From Ulva prolifera (lineage: Eukaryota; Chlorophyta; Ulvophyceae; Ulvales; Ulvaceae): a DNA stretch of 64,000 bases. The notes below the pieces were generated by a model. That model was not told the origin of the DNA, ran no database searches, and worked only from the letters and a program-made list of their open reading frames with translations. Numbering within the stretch: position 1 is the stretch's first letter; each line of letters opens with the position of its first letter. The stretch lies in the NCBI GenBank assembly GCA_023078555.1, contig CM041199.1:10279943-10343942 (forward strand), written 5' to 3'. The translations under genes were made by a program, and so were the position numbers. This document shows positions 1 through 10,195 of the stretch, one piece after another.

Positions 1-437
1 AAGATGTTGGGGGGTATGGGATGTCCATCATCCATTGCGTATTTTCTGCAGACACCATGGAGTGGTGTGGTGCAAAAATGCACACTTTCCACCAACCCAT
101 GTGAATGGACTTGGTTGTAGCCACGCAACCCCCCGCGCATCAAAAGGTACGTCGCCATGAACATTCCAAGACGTTGGGGGGTATGGGATGATTATCATTC
201 ATTGCGTATTTTCTGCAGACACCATGGAGTGGTGTGGTGCAAAAGAGCACACTTTCCACCAACCCATGTGAATGGACTTGGTTGTAGCCACGCAACCCCC
301 CGCGCATCAAAAGGTACGTCGTCATGAATATTCCAAGATGTTGGGGGGTATGGGATGATTATCGTTCATTGCATATTTGCTGCTGACTCCCAGGAGTGGC
401 GTGGGGCAAAAGTGCACACTTTTCACCAACCATGTGA

Positions 438-604
438 ATGGACTTGGTTGTAGCCACGCAACCCCCCGCGCAGCAAAAGGTACGTCGCCATCAACATTCC
501 AAGATTTTGGGGGGTATGGGATGTCCATCATTCATTGCGTATTTTCTGCAGACACCATGGCGTGGTGTGGTGCAAAAGTGCACACTTTCCACCAACCCAT
601 GTGA
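438..604 (+). repeat. Type A monomer (representative, 167 bp)
   Basis: Representative of the dominant monomer. In order it carries the start ATGGACTTGGTTGTAG, a C6 run followed by GCGC, a variable segment around GGTACGTCGCC, a G6 run followed by TATGGGATG, the segment CATTCATTGCGTATTTTC, a PstI site CTGCAG at 546-551, an NcoI site CCATGG at 555-560, and a dyad-symmetric right end (568-594). Variation concentrates at a few diagnostic positions: GCGCAGC/GCGCATC/GCGCATG, ACGTCG/ACGTTG/ACATCG, GATGTT/GATTTT/GATGTC, and GTGCACAC/GTGTACAC/ATATACAC before the right end. The GATTTT subtype shown here was not seen after about 30.3 kb. The GATGTC subtype first appears near 12.58 kb and is common from 33 kb on. 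Confidence 0.95.
568..594 (+). other. Imperfect stem-loop (dyad) at the monomer right end
   Basis: In A monomers TGGTG (568-572) pairs with CACCA (590-594) and AAAGTG (575-580) pairs with CACTTT (583-588), around a two-base CA loop and a small asymmetric bulge. In B and C monomers the inner stem is one pair longer (AAAAGTG with CACTTTT) while the outer stem is lost. This is the segment best shared by all three monomer types. Short dyads are reported to be common in centromeric satellites, particularly those without CENP-B boxes. Any function here is inference. Confidence 0.75.
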
Positions 605-786
605 ATGGACTTGGTTGTAGCCACGCATTGGCTATAGACAAGCATACCCCCGCGCACCATAGGGAAGTTGCCAGAAACATCCTTTGATTCTGAAAGATCT
701 AGAACGTCAAGTATGCATTGCACAGTTGTTGCTAACTCCCAGGAGTGGCGTGGAACAAAAGTGCACACTTTTCACCAACCATGTGA
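605..786 (+). repeat. Type C monomer, long form (182 bp)
   Basis: C is a strongly diverged member of the same family. It aligns to A through CCCCCGCGCA and the dyad right end, but has its own centre (GCACCATAGGGAAGTTGCC, CATCCTTTGATTCTGAAAG, ATCTAGGACGTCAAGTATGC). The long form starts like an A monomer (TTGGTTGTAGCCACGCA) and then restarts at TTGGCTATAGACAAGC, so it carries 17 bp more than the short form between two TTGG copies. The fourteen long copies start at 605, 1121, 1637, 5977, 6493, 7342, 15007, 15523, 18033, 18549, 21719, 24225, 28728 and 29244. All lie in the left half and all follow an A monomer. Confidence 0.93.
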
Positions 787-1818
787 ATGGACTTGGTTGT
801 AGCCACGCAACCCCCCGCGCAGCAAAAGGTACGTCGCCATCAACATTCCAAGATTTTGGGGGGTATGGGATGTCTATCATTCATTGCGTATTTTCTGCAG
901 ACACCATGGCGTGGTGTGGTGCAAAAGTGCACACTTTCCACCAACCCATGTGAATGGACTTGGTTGTAGCCACGCAACCCCCCGCGCAGCAAAAGGTACA
1001 TCGCGCTCAACATTCCAAGATGTTGGGGGGTATGGGATGTCCATCATTCATTGCGTATTTTCTGCAGACACCATGGCGTGGTGTGGTGCAAAAGTGCACA
1101 TTTTCCACCAACCCATGTGAATGGACTTGGTTGTAGCCACGCATTGGCTATAGACAAGCATACCCCCGCGCATCATAGGGAAGTTGCCAGAAACATCCTT
1201 TGATTCTGAAAGATCTAGGACGTCAAGTATGCATTGCACAGTTGTTGCTAACTCCCAGGAGTGGCGTGGAACAAAAGTGCACACTTTTCACCAACCATGT
1301 GAATGGACTTGGTTGTAGCCACGCAACCCCCCGCGCAGCAAAAGGTACGTCGCCATCAACATTCCAAGATTTTGGGGGGTATGGGATGTCTATCATTCAT
1401 TGCGTATTTTCTGCAGACACCATGGCGTGGTGTGGTGCAAAAGTGCACACTTTCCACCAACCCATGTGAATGGACTTGGTTGTAGCCACGCAACCCCCCG
1501 CGCAGCAAAAGGTACATCGCGATCAACATTCCAAGATGTTGGGGGGTATGGGATGTCCATCATTCATTGCGTATTTTCTGCAGACACCATGGCGTGGTGT
1601 GGTGCAAAAGTGCACATTTTCCACCAACCCATGTGAATGGACTTGGTTGTAGCCACGCATTGGCTATAGACAAGCATACCCCCGCGCACCATAGGGAAGT
1701 TGCCAGAAACATCCTTTGATTCTGAAAGATCTAGGACGTCAAGTATGCATTGCACAGTTGTTGCTAACTCCCAGGAGTGGCGTGGAACAAAAGTGCACAC
1801 TTTTCACCAACCATGTGA
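787..1818 (+). repeat. 516-bp A-A-C(long) trimer, two tandem copies
   Basis: The units 787-1302 and 1303-1818 each consist of A (167), A (167) and long C (182), total 516 bp. They are nearly identical by eye; one difference is CATCGCGCTC near 1003 against CATCGCGATC near 1519, and another is GCATCATAGG against GCACCATAGG in the C unit. The same 516-bp spacing recurs as single units around 6056, 15086, 18112 and 28807, measured between the TTGATTCTG motif of successive C monomers. Confidence 0.9.
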
Positions 1819-2152
1819 ATGGACTTGGTTGTAGCCACGCAACCCCCCGCGCAGCAAAAGGTACGTCGCCATCAACATTCCAAGATTTTGGGGGGTATGG
1901 GATGTCTATCATTCATTGCGTATTTTCTGCAGACACCATGGCGTGGTGTGGTGCAAAAGTGCACACTTTCCACCAACCCATGTGAATGGACTTGGTTGTA
2001 GCCACGCAACCCCCCGCGCAGCAAAAGGTACATCGCGATCAACATTCCAAGATGTTGGGGGGTATGGGATGTCCATCATTCATTGCGTATTGTCTGCAGA
2101 CACCATGGCGTGGTGTGGTGCAAAAGTGCACATTTTCCACCAACCCATGTGA

Positions 2153-2318
2153 ATGGACTTGGTTGTACCCACGCACCCCCTGCGCATCAAAAGGTACGTC
2201 GCCATCAACATTCCAAGATGTTGGAGGGTATGGGATGTCCATCATTCATTGCGTATTTTCTGCAGACACCATGGAGTGGTGTGGTGCAAAAGAGCACACT
2301 TTCCACCAACCCATGTGA
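2153..2318 (+). repeat. Type A variant with CACCCCCTGCGC (166 bp)
   Basis: A-type monomer whose left part reads GTACCCACGCACCCCCTGCG in place of the usual GTAGCCACGCAACCCCCCGC, a net loss of 1 bp, plus TTGGAGGG in place of TTGGGGGG. The same variant recurs near 2984, 14687, 15872, 17713, 18898, 21553, 24059, 28408, 29593 and 30424, always in the left half of the window. It is therefore a good marker for following block duplications. Most copies follow an A monomer and precede an A or B monomer. Confidence 0.9.
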
Positions 2319-2484
2319 ATGGACTTGGTTGTAGCCACGCAACCCCCCGCGCATCAAAAGGTACGTCGCCATGAACATTCCAAGATGTTGGGGGGTATGG
2401 GATGATTATCGTTCATTGCATATTTGCTGCTGACTCCCAGGAGTGGCGTGGGGCAAAAGTGCACACTTTTCACCAACCATGTGA
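2319..2484 (+). repeat. Type B monomer (A/C hybrid, 166 bp)
   Basis: The left half is A-like (C6GCGC, ATGAACATTCC, G6TATGGGATGATTATC). From the segment CATTGCATATTTGCTGCTGA onward it departs from A. It lacks the PstI and NcoI sites and instead has CTCCCAGGAGTGGCGTGGGG and a CACTTTTCACC right end, which closely match the right part of type C. The simplest reading is an ancient recombinant with an A left and a C right. Most B monomers sit immediately before a short C. Exceptions followed directly by A include copies starting at 272, near 7009 and 14674, and at 58403. B subtypes differ at GCTGCTGAC versus GCTGGTGAC. Confidence 0.9.
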
Positions 2485-2649
2485 ATGGACTTGGCTATAG
2501 ACAAGCATACCCCCGCGCACCATAGGGAAGTTGCCAGAAACATCCTTTGATTCTGAAAGATCTAGGACGTCAAGTATGCATTGCACAGTTGTTGCTAACT
2601 CCCAGGAGTGGCGTGGAACAAAAGTGCACACTTTTCACCAACCATGTGA
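2485..2649 (+). repeat. Type C monomer, short form (~165 bp)
   Basis: Same as long C but reads ATGGACTTGGCTATAGAC directly. The 51 short copies start at 2485, 3483, 3814, 4312, 4811, 8191, 9188, 10019, 10517, 11514, 12846, 14177, 16204, 17203, 19230, 19895, 20558, 21221, 22401, 23064, 23727, 24907, 25570, 26734, 27898, 29925, 30756, 31587, 32584, 35251, 36415, 37913, 38745, 40244, 41076, 42577, 43409, 44910, 45575, 47743, 48574, 50407, 51238, 53071, 53736, 54570, 56403, 57068, 61571, 62236 and 63570. Nearly all follow a B monomer; those at 4312 and 4811 follow A. Copies between 12846 and 27898 often begin TTTGGAC-like (GTGATTGG) instead of GTGAATGG. Confidence 0.93.
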
Positions 2650-5600
2650 CTGGACTTGGTTGTAGCCACGCAACCCCCCGCGCAGCAAAAGGTACGTCGC
2701 CATCAACATTCCAAGATTTTGGGGGGTATGGGATGTCCATCATTCATTGCGTATTTTCTGCAGACACCATGGCGTGGTGTGGTGCAAAAGTGCACACTTT
2801 CCACCAACCCATGTGAATGGACTTGGTTGTAGCCACGCAACCCCCCGCGCAGCAAAAGGTACATCGCGATCAACATTCCAAGATGTTGGGGGGTATGGGA
2901 TGTCCATCATTCATTGCGTATTTTCTGCAGACACCATGGCGTGGTGTGGTGCAAAAGTGCACATTTTCCACCAACCCATGTGAATGGACTTGGTTGTACC
3001 CACGCACCCCCTGCGCATCAAAAGGTACGTCGCCATCAACATTCCAAGCTGTTGGAGGGTATGGGATGTCCATCATTCATTGCGTATTTTCTGCAGACAC
3101 CATGGAGTGGTGTGGTGCAGAAGAGCACACTTTCCACCAACCCATGTGAATGGACTTGGTTGTAGCCACGCAACCCCCCGCGCATCAAAAGGTACGTCCC
3201 CATGAACATTCAAAGATGTTGGGGGGTATGGGATGTCCATCATCCATTGCGTATTTTCTGCAGATACCATGGAGTGGTGTGGTGCAAAAGTGCACACTTT
3301 CCACCAACCCATGTGAATGGACTTGGTTGTAGCCACGCAACCCCCCGCGCATGAAAAGGTACGTCGCCATGAACATTCCAAGATGTTGGGGGGTATGGGA
3401 TGATTATCGTTCATTGCATATTTGCTGCTGACTCCCAGGAGTGGCGTGGGGCAAAAGTGCACACTTTTCACCAACCATGTGAATGGACTTGGCTATAGAC
3501 AAGCATACCCCCGCGCACCATAGGGAAGTTGCCAGAAACATCCTTTGATTCTGAAAGATCTAGGACGTCAAGTATGCATTTCACAGTTGTTGCTAACTCC
3601 CAGGAGTGGCGTGGAACAAAAGTGCACACTTTTCACCAACCATGTGAATGGACTTGGTTGTAGCCACGCAACCCCCCGCGCAGCAAAAGGTACGTCGCCA
3701 TGAACATTCCAAGATGTTGGGGGGTATGGGATGATTATCATTCATTGCATATTTGCTGCTGACTCCCAGGAGTGGCGTGGGGCAAAAGTGCACACTTTTC
3801 ACCAACCATGTGAATGGACTTGGCTATAGACAAGCATACCCCCGCGCACCATAGGGAAGTTGCCAGAAACATCCTTTGATTCTGAAAGATCTAGGACGTC
3901 AAGTATGCATTGCACAGTTGTTGCTAACTCCCAGGAGTGGCGTGGAACAAAAGTGCACACTTTTCACCAACCATGTGAATGGACTTGGTTGTAGCCACGC
4001 AACCCCCCGCGCAGCAAAAGGTACGTCGCCATCAACATTCCAAGATTTTGGGGGGTATGGGATGTCCATCATTCATTGCGTATTTTCTGCAGACACCATG
4101 GAGTGGTGTGGTGCAAAAATGCACACTTTCCACCAACCCATGTGAATGGACTTGGTTGTAGCCACGCAACCCCCCGCGCATCAAAAGGTACGTCGCCATG
4201 AACATTCCAAGACGTTGGGGGGTATGGGATGATGGTCATTCATTGCGTATTTTCTGCAGACACCATGGAGTGGTGTGGTGCAAAAGAGCACACTTTCCAC
4301 CAACCATGTGAATGGACTTGGCTATAGACAAGCATACCCCCGCGCACCATAGGGAAGTTGCCAGAAACATCCTTTGATTCTGAAAGATCTAGGACGTCAA
4401 GTATGCATTGCACAGTTGTTGCTAACTCCCAGGAGTGGCGTGGAACAAAAGTGCACACTTTTCACCAACCATGTGAATGGACTTGGTTGTAGCCACGCAA
4501 CCCCCCGCGCAGCAAAAGGTACGTCGCCATCAACATTCCAAGATTTTGGGGGGTATGGGATGTCCATCATTCATTGCGTATTTTCTGCAGACACCATGGA
4601 GTGGTGTGGTGCAAAAATGCACACTTTCCACCAACCCATGTGAATGGACTTGGTTGTAGCCACGCAACCCCCCGCGCATCAAAAGGTACGTCGCCATGAA
4701 CATTCCAAGACGTTGGGGGGTATGGGATGATGGTCATTCATTGCGTATTTTCTGCAGACACCATGGAGTGGTGTGGTGCAAAAGAGCACACTTTCCACCA
4801 ACCCATGTGAATGGACTTGGCTATAGACAAGCATACCCCCGCGCACCATAGGGAAGTTGCCAGAAACATCCTTTGATTCTGAAAGATCTAGGACGTCAAG
4901 TATGCATTTCACAGTTGTTGCTAACTTCCAGGAGTGGCGTGGAACATAAGTGCACACTTTTCACCAACCATGTGAATGGACTTGGTTGTAGCCACGCAAC
5001 CCCCCGCGCAGCAAAAGGTACGTCGCCATCAACATTCCAAGATGTTGGGGGGTATGGGATGTCCATCATTCATTGCGTATTTTCTGCAGACACCATGGCG
5101 TGGTGTGGTGCAAAAATGCACACTTTCCACCAACCCATGTGAATGGACTTGGTTGTAGCCACGCAACCCCCCGCACATCAAAGGTACGATGACATGAACA
5201 TTCCAAGATGTTGGGGGGCATGGGATGTCCATCATTCATTGCGTATTTTCTGCAGACACCATGGAGTGGTGTAATGCAAAAGTGCACACTTTCCACCAAC
5301 CCATGTGAACGGACTTGGTTGCAGCCACGCAACCCCCCGCGCATCAAAAGGTACGACCCCATGAACATTCAAAGATGTTGGAGGGTATGGGATGTCCATC
5401 ATTCATTGCGTATTTTCTGCAGACACCATGGAGTGGTGTGGTGCAAAAGTGCACACTTTCCACCAACCCATGTGAATGGACTTGGTTGTAGCCACGCAAC
5501 CCCCCGCGCAGCAAAAGGTACGTCCCCATGAACATTCAAAGATGTTGGGGGGTATGGGATGTCCATCATCCATTGCGTATTTTCTGCAGACACCATGGAG

Positions 5601-6737
5601 TGGTGTGGTGCAAAAATGCACACTTTCCACCAACCCATGTGAATGGACTTGGTTGTAGCCACGCAACCCCCCGCGCATCAAAAGGTACGTTGCCATGAAC
5701 ATTCCAAGACGTTGGGGGGTATGGGATGATTATCATTCATTGCGTATTTTCTGCAGACACCATGGAGTGGTGTGGTGCAAAAGAGCACACTTTCCACCAA
5801 CCCATGTGAATGGACTTGGTTGTAGCCACGCAACCCCCCGCGCAGCAAAAGGTACGTCGCCATTAACATTCCAAGATTTTGGGGGGTATGGGATGTCCAT
5901 CATTCATTGCGTATTTTCTGCAGACACCATGGCGTGGTGTGGTGCAAAAGTGCACACTTTCCACCAACCCATGTGAATGGACTTGGTTGTAGCCACGCAT
6001 TGGCTATAGACAAGCATACCCCCGCGCACCATAGGGAAGTTGCCAGAAACATCCTTTGATTCTGAAAGATCTAGGACGTCAAGTATGCATTGCACAGTTG
6101 TTGCTAACTCCCAGGAGTGGCGTGGAACAAAAGTGCACACTTTTCACCAACCATGTGAATGGACTTGGTTGTAGCCACGCAACCCCCCGCGCAGCAAAAG
6201 GTACGTCGCCATCAACATTCCAAGATTTTGGGGGGTATGGGATGTCTATCATTCATTGCGTATTTTCTGCAGACACCATGGCGTGGTGTGGTGCAAAAGT
6301 GCACACTTTCCACCAACCCATGTGAATGGACTTGGTTGTAGCCACGCAACCCCCCGCGCAGCAAAAGGTACATCGCGATCAACATTCCAAGATGTTGGGG
6401 GGTATGGGATGTCCATCATTCATTGCGTATTTTCTGCAGACACCATGGCGTGGTGTGGTGCAAAAGTGCACATTTTCCACCAACCCATGTGAATGGACTT
6501 GGTTGTAGCCACGCATTGGCTATAGACAAGCATACCCCCGCGCACCATAGGGAAGTTGCCAGAAACATCCTTTGATTCTGAAAGATCTAGGACGTCAAGT
6601 ATGCATTGCACAGTTGTTGCTAACTCCCAGGAGTGGCGTGGAACAAAAGTGCACACTTTTCACCAACCATGTGAATGGACTTGGTTGTAGCCACGCAACC
6701 CCCCGCGCAGCAAAAGGTTCGTCCCCATGAACATTCA

Positions 6738-7857
6738 AAGATGTTGGGGGGTATGGGATGTCCATCATCCATTGCGTATTTTCTGCAGACACCATGGAGT
6801 GGTGTGGTGCAAAAATGCACACTTTCCACCAACCCATGTGAATGGACTTGGTTGTAGCCACGCAACCCCCCGCGCATCAAAAGGTACGTCGCCATGAACA
6901 TTCCAAGACGTTGGGGGGTATGGGATGATTATCATTCATTGCGTATTTTCTGCAGACACCATGGAGTGGTGTGGTGCAAAAGAGCACATTTTCCACCAAC
7001 CCATGTGAATGGACTTGGTTGTAGCCACGCAACCCCCCGCGCATCAAAAGGTACGTCGCCATGAATATTCCAAGATGTTGGGGGGTATGGGATGATTATC
7101 GTTCATTGCATATTTGCTGCTGACTCCCAGGAGTGGCGTGGGGCAAAAGTGCACACTTTTCACCAACCATGTGAATGGACTTGGTTGTAGCCACGCAACC
7201 CCCCGCGCAGCAAAAGGTACGTCGCCATCAACATTCCAAGATTTTGGGGGGTATGGGATGTCCATCATTCATTGCGTATTTTCTGCAGACACCATGGCGT
7301 GGTGTGGTGCAAAAGTGCACACTTTCCACCAACCCATGTAAATGGACTTGGTTGTAGCCACGCATTGGCTATAGACAAGCATACCCCCGCGCACCATAGG
7401 GAAGTTGCCAGAAACATCCTTTGATTCTGAAAGATCTAGGACGTCAAGTATGCATTGCACAGTTGTTGCTAACTCCCAGGAGTGGCGTGGAACAAAAGTG
7501 CACACTTTTCACCAACCATGTGAATGGACTTGGTTGTAGCCACGCAACCCCCCGCGCAGCAAAAAGTACGTCGCCATCAACATTCCAAGATTTTGGGGGG
7601 TATGGGATGTCTATCATTCATTGCGTATTTTCTGCAGACACCATGGCGTGGTGTGGTGCAAAAGTGCAAACTTTCCACCAACCCATGTGAATGGACTTGG
7701 TTGTAGCCACGCAACCCCCCGCGCAGCAAAAGGTACATCGCGATCAACATTCCAAGATGTTGGGGGGTATGGGATGTCCATCATTCATTGCGTATTTTCT
7801 GCAGACACCATGGCGTGGTGTGGTGCAAAAGTGCACATTTTCCACCAACCCATGTGA
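6738..7857 (+). repeat. 1.12-kb segment, copy 2
   Basis: Second copy of the segment at 1-1120. It differs by scattered point changes such as GTAAATGG at 7338-7345, GCAAAAAGTACG near 7560 and GTGCAAAC near 7665. The presence of several private changes suggests it is older than the duplications in the right half of the window. Confidence 0.85.
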
Positions 7858-7869
7858 ACGGACTTGGTT

Positions 7870-9620
7870 GCAGCCACGCAACCCCCCGCGCATCAAAAGG
7901 TACGACCCCATGAACATTCAAAGATGTTGGGGGGTATGGGATGTCCATCATCCATTGCGTATTTTCTGCAGATACCATGGAGTGGTGTGGTGCAAAAGTG
8001 CACACTTTCCACCAACCCATGTGAATGGACTTGGTTGTAGCCACGCAACCCCCCGCGCATGAAAAGGTACGTCGCCATGAACATTCCAAGATGTTGGGGG
8101 GTATGGGATGATTATCGTTCATTGCATATTTGCTGCTGACTCCCAGGAGTGGCGTGGGGCAAAAGTGCACACTTTTCACCAACCATGTGAATGGACTTGG
8201 CTATAGACAAGCATACCCCCGCGCACCATAGGGAAGTTGCCAGAAACATCCTTTGATTCTGAAAGATCTAGGACGTCAAGTATGCATTTCACAGTTGTTG
8301 CTAACTTCCAGGAGTGGCGTGGAACAAAAGTGCACACTTTTCACCAACCATGTGAATGGACTTGGTTGTAGCCACGCAACCCCCCGCGCAGCAAAAGGTA
8401 CGTCGCCATCAACATTCCAAGATGTTGGGGGGTATGGGATGTCCATCATTCATTGCGTATTTTCTGCAGACACCATGGAGTGGTGTAATGCAAAAGTGCA
8501 CACTTTCCACCAACCCATGTGAACGGACTTGGTTGCAGCCACGCAACCCCCCGCACATCAAAGGTACGATGACATGAACATTCCAAGATGTTGGGGGGCA
8601 TGGGATGTCCATCATTCATTGCGTATTTTCTGCAGACACCATGGAGTGGTGTAATGCAAAAGTGCACACTTTCCACCAACCCATGTGAACGGACTTGGTT
8701 GCAGCCACGCAACCCCCCGCGCATCAAAAGGTACGACCCCATGAACATTCAAAGATGTTGGGGGGTATGGGATGTCCATCATCCATTGCGTATTTTCTGC
8801 AGACACCATGGAGTGGTGTGGTGCAAAAGTGCACACTTTCCACCAACCCATGTGAATGGACTTGGTTGTAGCCACGCAACCCCCCGCGCATGAAAAGGTA
8901 CGTCGCCATGAACATTCCAAGATGTTGGGGGGTATGGGATGATTATCATTCATTGCATATTTGCTGCTGACTCCCAGGAGTGGCGTGGGGCAAAAGTGCA
9001 CACTTTTCACCAACCATGTGAATGGACTTGGTTGTAGCCACGCAACCCCCCGCGCATGAAAAGGTACGTCGCCATGAACATTCCAAGATGTTGGGGGGTA
9101 TGGGATGATTATCATTCATTGCATATTTGCTGGTGACTCCCAGGAGTGGCGTGGGGCAAAAGTGCACACTTTTCACCAACCATGTGAATGGACTTGGCTA
9201 TAGACAAGCATACCCCCGCGCACCATAGGGAAGTTGCCAGAAACATCCTTTGATTCTGAAAGATCTAGGACGTCAAGTATGCATTTCACAGTTGTTGCTA
9301 ACTTCCAGGAGTGGCGTGGAACAAAAGTGCACACTTTTCACCAACCATGTGAATGGACTTGGTTGTAGCCACGCAACCCCCCGCGCAGCAAAAGGTACGT
9401 CGCCATCAACATTCCAAGATGTTGGGGGGTATGGGATGTCCATCATTCATTGCGTATTTTCTGCAGACACCATGGAGTGGTGTAATGCAAAAGTGCACAC
9501 TTTCCACCAACCCATGTGAACGGACTTGGTTGCAGCCACGCAACCCCCCGCACATCAAAGGTACGATGACATGAACATTCCAAGATGTTGGGGGGCATGG
9601 GATGTCCATCATTCATTGCG
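7870..9620 (+). repeat. 2,326-bp-period duplication, copy 1
   Basis: Positions about 7870-9620 match about 10196-11946 at a constant offset of 2,326 bp. The block contains C monomers with the TTTCACAG subtype at 8191 and 9188 and the paired cassette of GTAATGC-ended and AACGG-started monomers. It also holds two consecutive B monomers near 8855-9187, the second carrying GCTGGTGAC. Boundaries are approximate. Confidence 0.8.
8523..8688 (+). repeat. Type A variant with CCGCACATCAAAGG (166 bp)
   Basis: A-type monomer that begins AACGGACTTGGTTGCAGCC and has CCGCACATCAAAGGTACG, one A fewer than the usual CATCAAAAGG. It is followed by ATGACATGAAC, or ACGACATGAAC in copies from about 13.2 kb onward. 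Later copies also read TTGGGAGGCATGGG. It normally follows a monomer whose right half reads GTGGTGTAATGC rather than GTGGTGTGGTGC. The GTAATGC end and the AACGG start therefore travel together as a two-monomer cassette that recurs from about 5.2 kb to the end of the window. Confidence 0.88.
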
Positions 9621-10195
9621 TATTTTCTGCAGACACCATGGAGTGGTGTAATGCAAAAGTGCACACTTTCCACCAACCCATGTGAACGGACTTGGTTGCA
9701 GCCACGCAACCCCCCGCGCATCAAAAGGTACGACCCCATGAACATTCAAAGATGTTGGGGGGTATGGGATGTCCATCATCCATTGCGTATTTTCTGCAGA
9801 TACCATGGAGTGGTGTGGTGCAAAAGTGCACACTTTCCACCAACCCATGTGAATGGACTTGGTTGTAGCCACGCAACCCCCCGCGCATGAAAAGGTACGT
9901 CGCCATGAACATTCCAAGATGTTGGGGGGTATGGGATGATTATCGTTCATTGCATATTTGCTGCTGACTCCCAGGAGTGGCGTGGGGCAAAAGTGCACAC
10001 TTTTCACCAACCATGTGAATGGACTTGGCTATAGACAAGCATACCCCCGCGCACCATAGGGAAGTTGCCAGAAACATCCTTTGATTCTGAAAGATCTAGG
10101 ACGTCAAGTATGCATTTCACAGTTGTTGCTAACTTCCAAGAGTGGCGTGGAACAAAAGTGCACACTTTTCACCAACCATGTGAATGGACTTGGTT

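Larger units (their letters stand above)
1..1120 (+). repeat. 1.12-kb segment, copy 1 (offset 6,737 bp)
   Basis: Positions 1-1120 correspond to 6738-7857 with a constant offset of 6,737 bp and few mismatches by eye (for example CGTCGTC here against CGTCGCC there near 317/7054). Contents in order are A, A, B, A, long C, A, A. The B monomer at 272-437 is followed directly by A, with no C between. The match ends at the start of the next monomer, long C here and AACGG-type A at 7858, so the breakpoint lies at a monomer boundary. Confidence 0.85.
1819..6737 (+). repeat. Irregular A/B/C block
   Basis: C-to-C spacings here, measured at TTGATTCTG, are 831, 998, 331, 498, 499, 1183 and 516 bp, that is HORs of 5, 6, 2, 3, 3, 7 and 3 monomers. 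The 331-bp spacing (3545 to 3876) is the smallest in the window, a bare B-C dimer. The 498- and 499-bp trimers at 3876-4872 are adjacent and near-identical at first, with two short C monomers (4312, 4811) that unusually follow an A-type monomer. No single HOR dominates. Confidence 0.85.

Noticed and set aside
546..560. PstI/NcoI pair as an engineered cloning site
   Set aside because: Both sites are native to nearly every A monomer and vary by natural point changes (for example CTACAG near 58845).
684..953. 89-codon plus-strand frame beginning in each C monomer (residues MILKDL...)
   Set aside because: It starts at TTG, runs from C into the next A monomer, and reappears only because C-A junctions repeat. 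There is no known domain, no plausible initiation context and no conservation beyond the DNA repeat.
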